A stretch of 64,000 nt of DNA from Cannabis sativa (Eukaryota > Streptophyta > Magnoliopsida > Rosales > Cannabaceae): contig NC_083604.1 of NCBI RefSeq assembly GCF_029168945.1, positions 40,729,686-40,793,685 of the forward strand, written 5' to 3'. The notes beneath the pieces are model-generated. The model worked only from the letters and a program-made list of their open reading frames with translations. It searched no databases and was not told the DNA's origin. A program made the position numbers and the translations under genes. Below are positions 60,374 through 64,000 of the stretch, piece after piece (the first letter of the stretch is position 1; every line of letters starts with the position of its first letter).

Positions 60374-62268
60374 TGTTGGATATTATTTTACCAAGATCTT
60401 AGATCTACTCACAAGTATGTTTATTAACACCCTAAATATGAACTTTCTAAAACGATGAAATAAACACATATAAAGTTTAGGAAACCTTACATTGGGTGCA
60501 GCAGAATTAAATGACTCCTTCCGTTCAGATATCTAGCCCTTGATTCCTTTCTGTAGCAGAGCATTATCAATATCTGAACCTGGATCTCTTTCTCTGAATC
60601 TTTGATGCTGAAACTCCTTTTGCTGAATGTCTTTCTTCACGATCTTCCTCACTATGATTGAGGTATCACTTGCTGTGTGTGGGCACTACTCATACACTAA
60701 GGATTTCGAAATTCAAGAGGAAGAGAGAGAGAGAGTGGGTTCGGCCAAAGATAGGGAGAGAGAAGGCTCAGGTTTTTCTCTGAAGGAAAAATAGAAAATT
60801 TAAGTGTAATTTTCCTGAAGCCTTCACTATCTATTTATAGCATTCCACTAGGGTTAGGTTTGAATTATTTGGCATTAAAATAATGAAAATATCAGAGGGA
60901 AAACCCTATAAAAGTGTCCGGCCCTATACTAGTGGATTTGGGCCTCACTTTTTGCAATTTTGCAGTTTTATCTTTTCTGCATCTGATTTTCTCAAAAACG
61001 CCAATTTTCAAATTCAACCATTTAAATGCCAATTCTAACTATTTAATAAATATAAATAATTATTAAATAATATTGTCATTTATCATATTTATTAATTGAA
61101 CCATACAAAGTATCATAATTAACAAATATGCCCCTAAAACTCTTTCTTTACAATTTCGCCCTTACTTAGTGAAAAATTCACAAATAGACATAGTCTAATT
61201 TGAGAATTATAATTGATTAATCAAAACCAATTACATGAGTCTTACAAGCAATATTATCTCAACTAGTGGGGGGACCATGGGTCTATATAACCGAGCTTCC
61301 AATAAGTAGATCAAGAATTTAGCACTAAAATTCACTAACTTATTAATTCTTCGTTGAATCCACGCATAGAACTTAGAATTGCACTCTCAGTATATAGAAT
61401 GCTCTATATGTTCCACCATATAGACACATCATTAGTTATCCATTGTTATAATCCTAATGTGATCAATGATCCTCTATATGAATGATCTACACTGTAAAGG
61501 GATTAGATTACCGTTACACCCTACAATGTATTTTATCCTTAAAACACTTGACCCCGTATAAATGATATTTCAGCTTATGTGAAATGAGTACTCCACCATT
61601 TATGTTCGTTTGGTCAAGCTCGAAGGAGATCATCCTTTGCTTACTATTCGCCAGATAGAAGCTATAGATTCCATGTTTATGATAGTGCTCCCACTCAATT
61701 GCACTACCGTGTTCCCAAAATGTACGTATCACCCTGACCTAAAAGTAGGCTTAACTAACAAATCAAAGAACACGAATAGCCTTTCAAGATTGAGCCTAAT
61801 CATATCAGGATTAAGATCATTTGATCTAGGATCAACTAGGCGATATTGACTTGAATAGATATTACGGTAAATTTAATAAATCTAAGTCAAAGTTCAATAT
61901 CGGTCCCTTCCGATGCATACTCCATGCATCCAACCTGAGCTTTACTTTAACCAATGCTCTGGAAAGAACATAGCACTTCTCCAAATGCAAGTAAACTCTG
62001 TTGTAGATTATCATATCAGTAAAACCCTATGTCTGATAAATCTAGGAAACTTTATTCACATAGTCATGTTTACTTTCCAATGTGTTGACGGCACAATAAA
62101 CAGGATCAAGTATGTGAAAAGGGTTTCAGATGAATTCATACATTATGTACATATAATCATGAAATAAATCATGTGAACCATGCAACATTAAATGTTATTT
62201 CTGATCTATATTAATAAGTAAATCTGATTATATTGAAATGAGTTTTATTTAGGGCATAAAACCCAACA
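60374..62268 (-). repeat. LTR copy F (5' LTR of element 2)
   Basis: A 1895-bp LTR, TGTTGGATAT…CCCAACA, with a minus-strand TATAAATA box at 60832-60839. It is almost identical to copy E. As the 5' LTR it would carry the active promoter, transcribing leftwards. Confidence 0.95.
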
Positions 62269-62361
62269 CAGACAACTCAGTATACGAGGCAATAATAGAA
62301 ACACAATAATTCTACCTCAAACGATTCCAAGATCAGTTTGAGTATCTCTATTGGGCTGTGC
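62269..62361 (+). pseudogene. CACTA fragment between two LTRs
   Basis: CAGAC duplication copy plus 88 bp that rejoin the sequence ending at 52148. Spliced across the insertion the frame reads KKVEEAEQT-TQYTRQ and then stops. The fragment ends where another family LTR begins at 62362. Confidence 0.6.
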
Positions 62362-64000
62362 TGTTAGAATTATTTAACCAGGATCTAGATTTACTACCAT
62401 GTATGTTGTTTAACACATCCTAATATGAATTCTCTAAAACAATGAAATAAACACATATGAAGTTTAAGAAACCTTACATTGATTACAGTGGAATATAATG
62501 ACTCTTTCTGTTCAGATCTCTAGCCATTGATTCCTTTTTGTAGCAGAGCATTATCAAGATCTAAACCTGGATCTCTTTCTCTCCTTCTTGTTGATTGGAC
62601 TCTTCACAGTCTTACACACTATGATTGAGATACCACTTGATGTGTGTGGGCACTACTCTATCACTCAAGGTATGAAAATATGAAGAGAATAAGAAGAGAA
62701 TATGGTTCGGCTATGCTATAGGAAAGGAGGCTCAAAATTTTACTGAAGGAATGAGATGTATCATCATATTTTTCTTGGAGGCCATCACTACCTATTTATA
62801 GGAATCCACTAGGGTTAGGTTAGAATTATTTGGCATTAAAATAATGAAAAAAATAAATGGTAAATTCCATACATAGTGGCCGACCATAGAGAGGATAATG
62901 GACTCCACTTTGCAATTTTGCCATTTTGTCATTTTTCCATCTCATTTTCTCAAAAACCCCAATTTTCTATTTTAAATATTTAAATGCCAATTTTGATTAT
63001 TTAATAACTAAAAATTAGTTATTAAATAATATTGTCATTTAATATATTTATTAATTAGACTTATCAAAGTCTCTTAATTAACAAATTAACCCTAGAAGCT
63101 CTTTCTTCACTTAAGCCCTTGCTTAGTGAAAATTCATAAACTAGACATAGTCTAATTTTAGAATTATAATTGATTAATAATCAATTAGCTGAGTCTTACA
63201 AGCATTTTGTCTCAACTAGTATGGGGACCATGGGCCTGTATAACCGAGCTTCCAATAAGCAGACCTAGAATTTACCAAGTAAATCCACTAACTTATTAAT
63301 TCCTCATTGCATCTACTCATAGAACTCGGAATTGCACTCTCAGTCATATAGAACGCTCTATATGTTCCACGATATAGATACACTATTAATTATCTATTGT
63401 TAGTATCCCAATAATCAATGATCCTCTATAGATGATCTACATTGCATAAGGATAAAATTACCGTTACACCCTTTCAATGTATTTTATCCTTAAAATACTT
63501 AGCCACCTATAAATGATATTATAGTGAACTAATATGATCACTAAAATGAGCGCTTTATCATTTATCTCTATTTAGCAAGCTCGAAGGAAATCATCGTTTC
63601 ACTTCTATGTCGGATAGAAGCTATAGATTCCATATCTATGATTAGCGCTCCCACTCAATTGTACTACCATGTTCCCAAAATATACGTATCACCCTGACCA
63701 AAAAGTAGGCTTAACTAACAAATCAAAAAACATGAATAACACTCTTGAGATAGAACCTAACCATGTCAGGATTAAGATCATTTGATCTAGGATCAACTAG
63801 GTGATATTGAATTGAATAGATATTACGGTAAATTTATCATATCTAATCAAATTACAATATCAGTCATTTCCAATGTATACTCCATACATCCGATACTGGT
63901 AAACTTTGCCCATGTCCTGGAAAGGACATAATACTTATCCAAGGTGTAAGTATACCTATCGCTGATTATCATGCCAGTCTAAATCTAGTGAACTGACAAA
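62362..64000 (-). mobile_element. Partial LTR (copy G), running off the window
   Basis: Starts TGTTAGAATTATTTAACCAG, one change from the family start, and is collinear with the other LTRs for 1639 bp, with a minus-strand TATAAATA box at 62793-62800. It resembles copies B and C more than E and F in places (for example CCTTCTTGTTGATTGGA and GTAAACTTTGCCCATGTCCT). Whether it is solo or part of a longer copy is unknown. Confidence 0.9.

Larger units (their letters stand above)
52149..62268 (-). mobile_element. Element 2: young, complete-ended LTR retrotransposon with fossil pol
   Basis: A full structure: CAGAC duplication, LTR 52149-54041, PPT, interior of 6.33 kb, PBS, LTR 60374-62268, CAGAC. 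It reads on the minus strand. By eye the two LTRs differ by about 14 substitutions and one 2-bp indel over about 1.89 kb (about 0.7%), so insertion is recent. Yet the interior encodes no intact gag or pol, only the fossil RT/RNase H region shared with element 1. It must have been moved by enzymes from another Copia element. It lies inside the CACTA transposon. Confidence 0.95.

Overview
The window is plant nuclear DNA, from a eudicot. The genes have GT-AG introns in AT-rich sequence, and the rest is a dense pile of nested plant transposons. The two host genes and the style of the repeats would suit a Rosales genome such as Cannabis or Humulus, but that placement is inference and no marker in the window proves it.

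Only two host genes are supported. The first (coding exons 20183-28151, +) is the plant homologue of RKP/KPC1, a SPRY plus RING-HC E3 ubiquitin ligase. It has ten coding exons giving about 1275 residues. The second (37002-38355, +) has five exons giving about 251 residues. It is a probably plastid-targeted, single-pass membrane protein of the DUF948-like type. They sit in a 19.1-38.7 kb gene island and appear functionally unrelated.

The rest is mobile DNA. One LTR family, in minus orientation with LTRs of about 1.85-1.9 kb, occurs seven times: 1-1543, 1571-3421, 12122-13976, 31521-33426 (solo, TSD TGAAC), 52149-54041, 60374-62268 and 62362-64000. Two long copies are present. Element 1 (1571-13976) shares its left LTR with a further tandem unit. 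Element 2 (52149-62268, TSD CAGAC) is young and sits inside a CACTA transposon. Neither has an intact gag-pol. The PPT-proximal end of each is a decayed Copia RT/RNase H region, and the two copies share stop codons, so the family appears to have amplified in an already dead, non-autonomous state. The remaining interior is AT-rich, with arrays of hairpin-forming repeats and duplicated motifs.

Other mobile DNA: an old LTR remnant (13977-14746); two 5'-truncated LINEs (14929-15598, and 45176-46241 with a 14-bp TSD); two MITEs of one family with perfect 9-bp TSDs (18413-18784, 39055-39435); two opposed fragments of Gypsy-like elements (29.4-35.5 kb), one split by the solo LTR; a broken Copia pol (35.5-36.6 kb); a 1.9-kb insert between 460-bp direct repeats (41.9-44.7 kb); and a CACTA (En/Spm) element starting at 46549 with a decayed TNP2-type transposase. 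No rRNA, tRNA or CRISPR array was seen. All identity figures and exon borders were read by eye.
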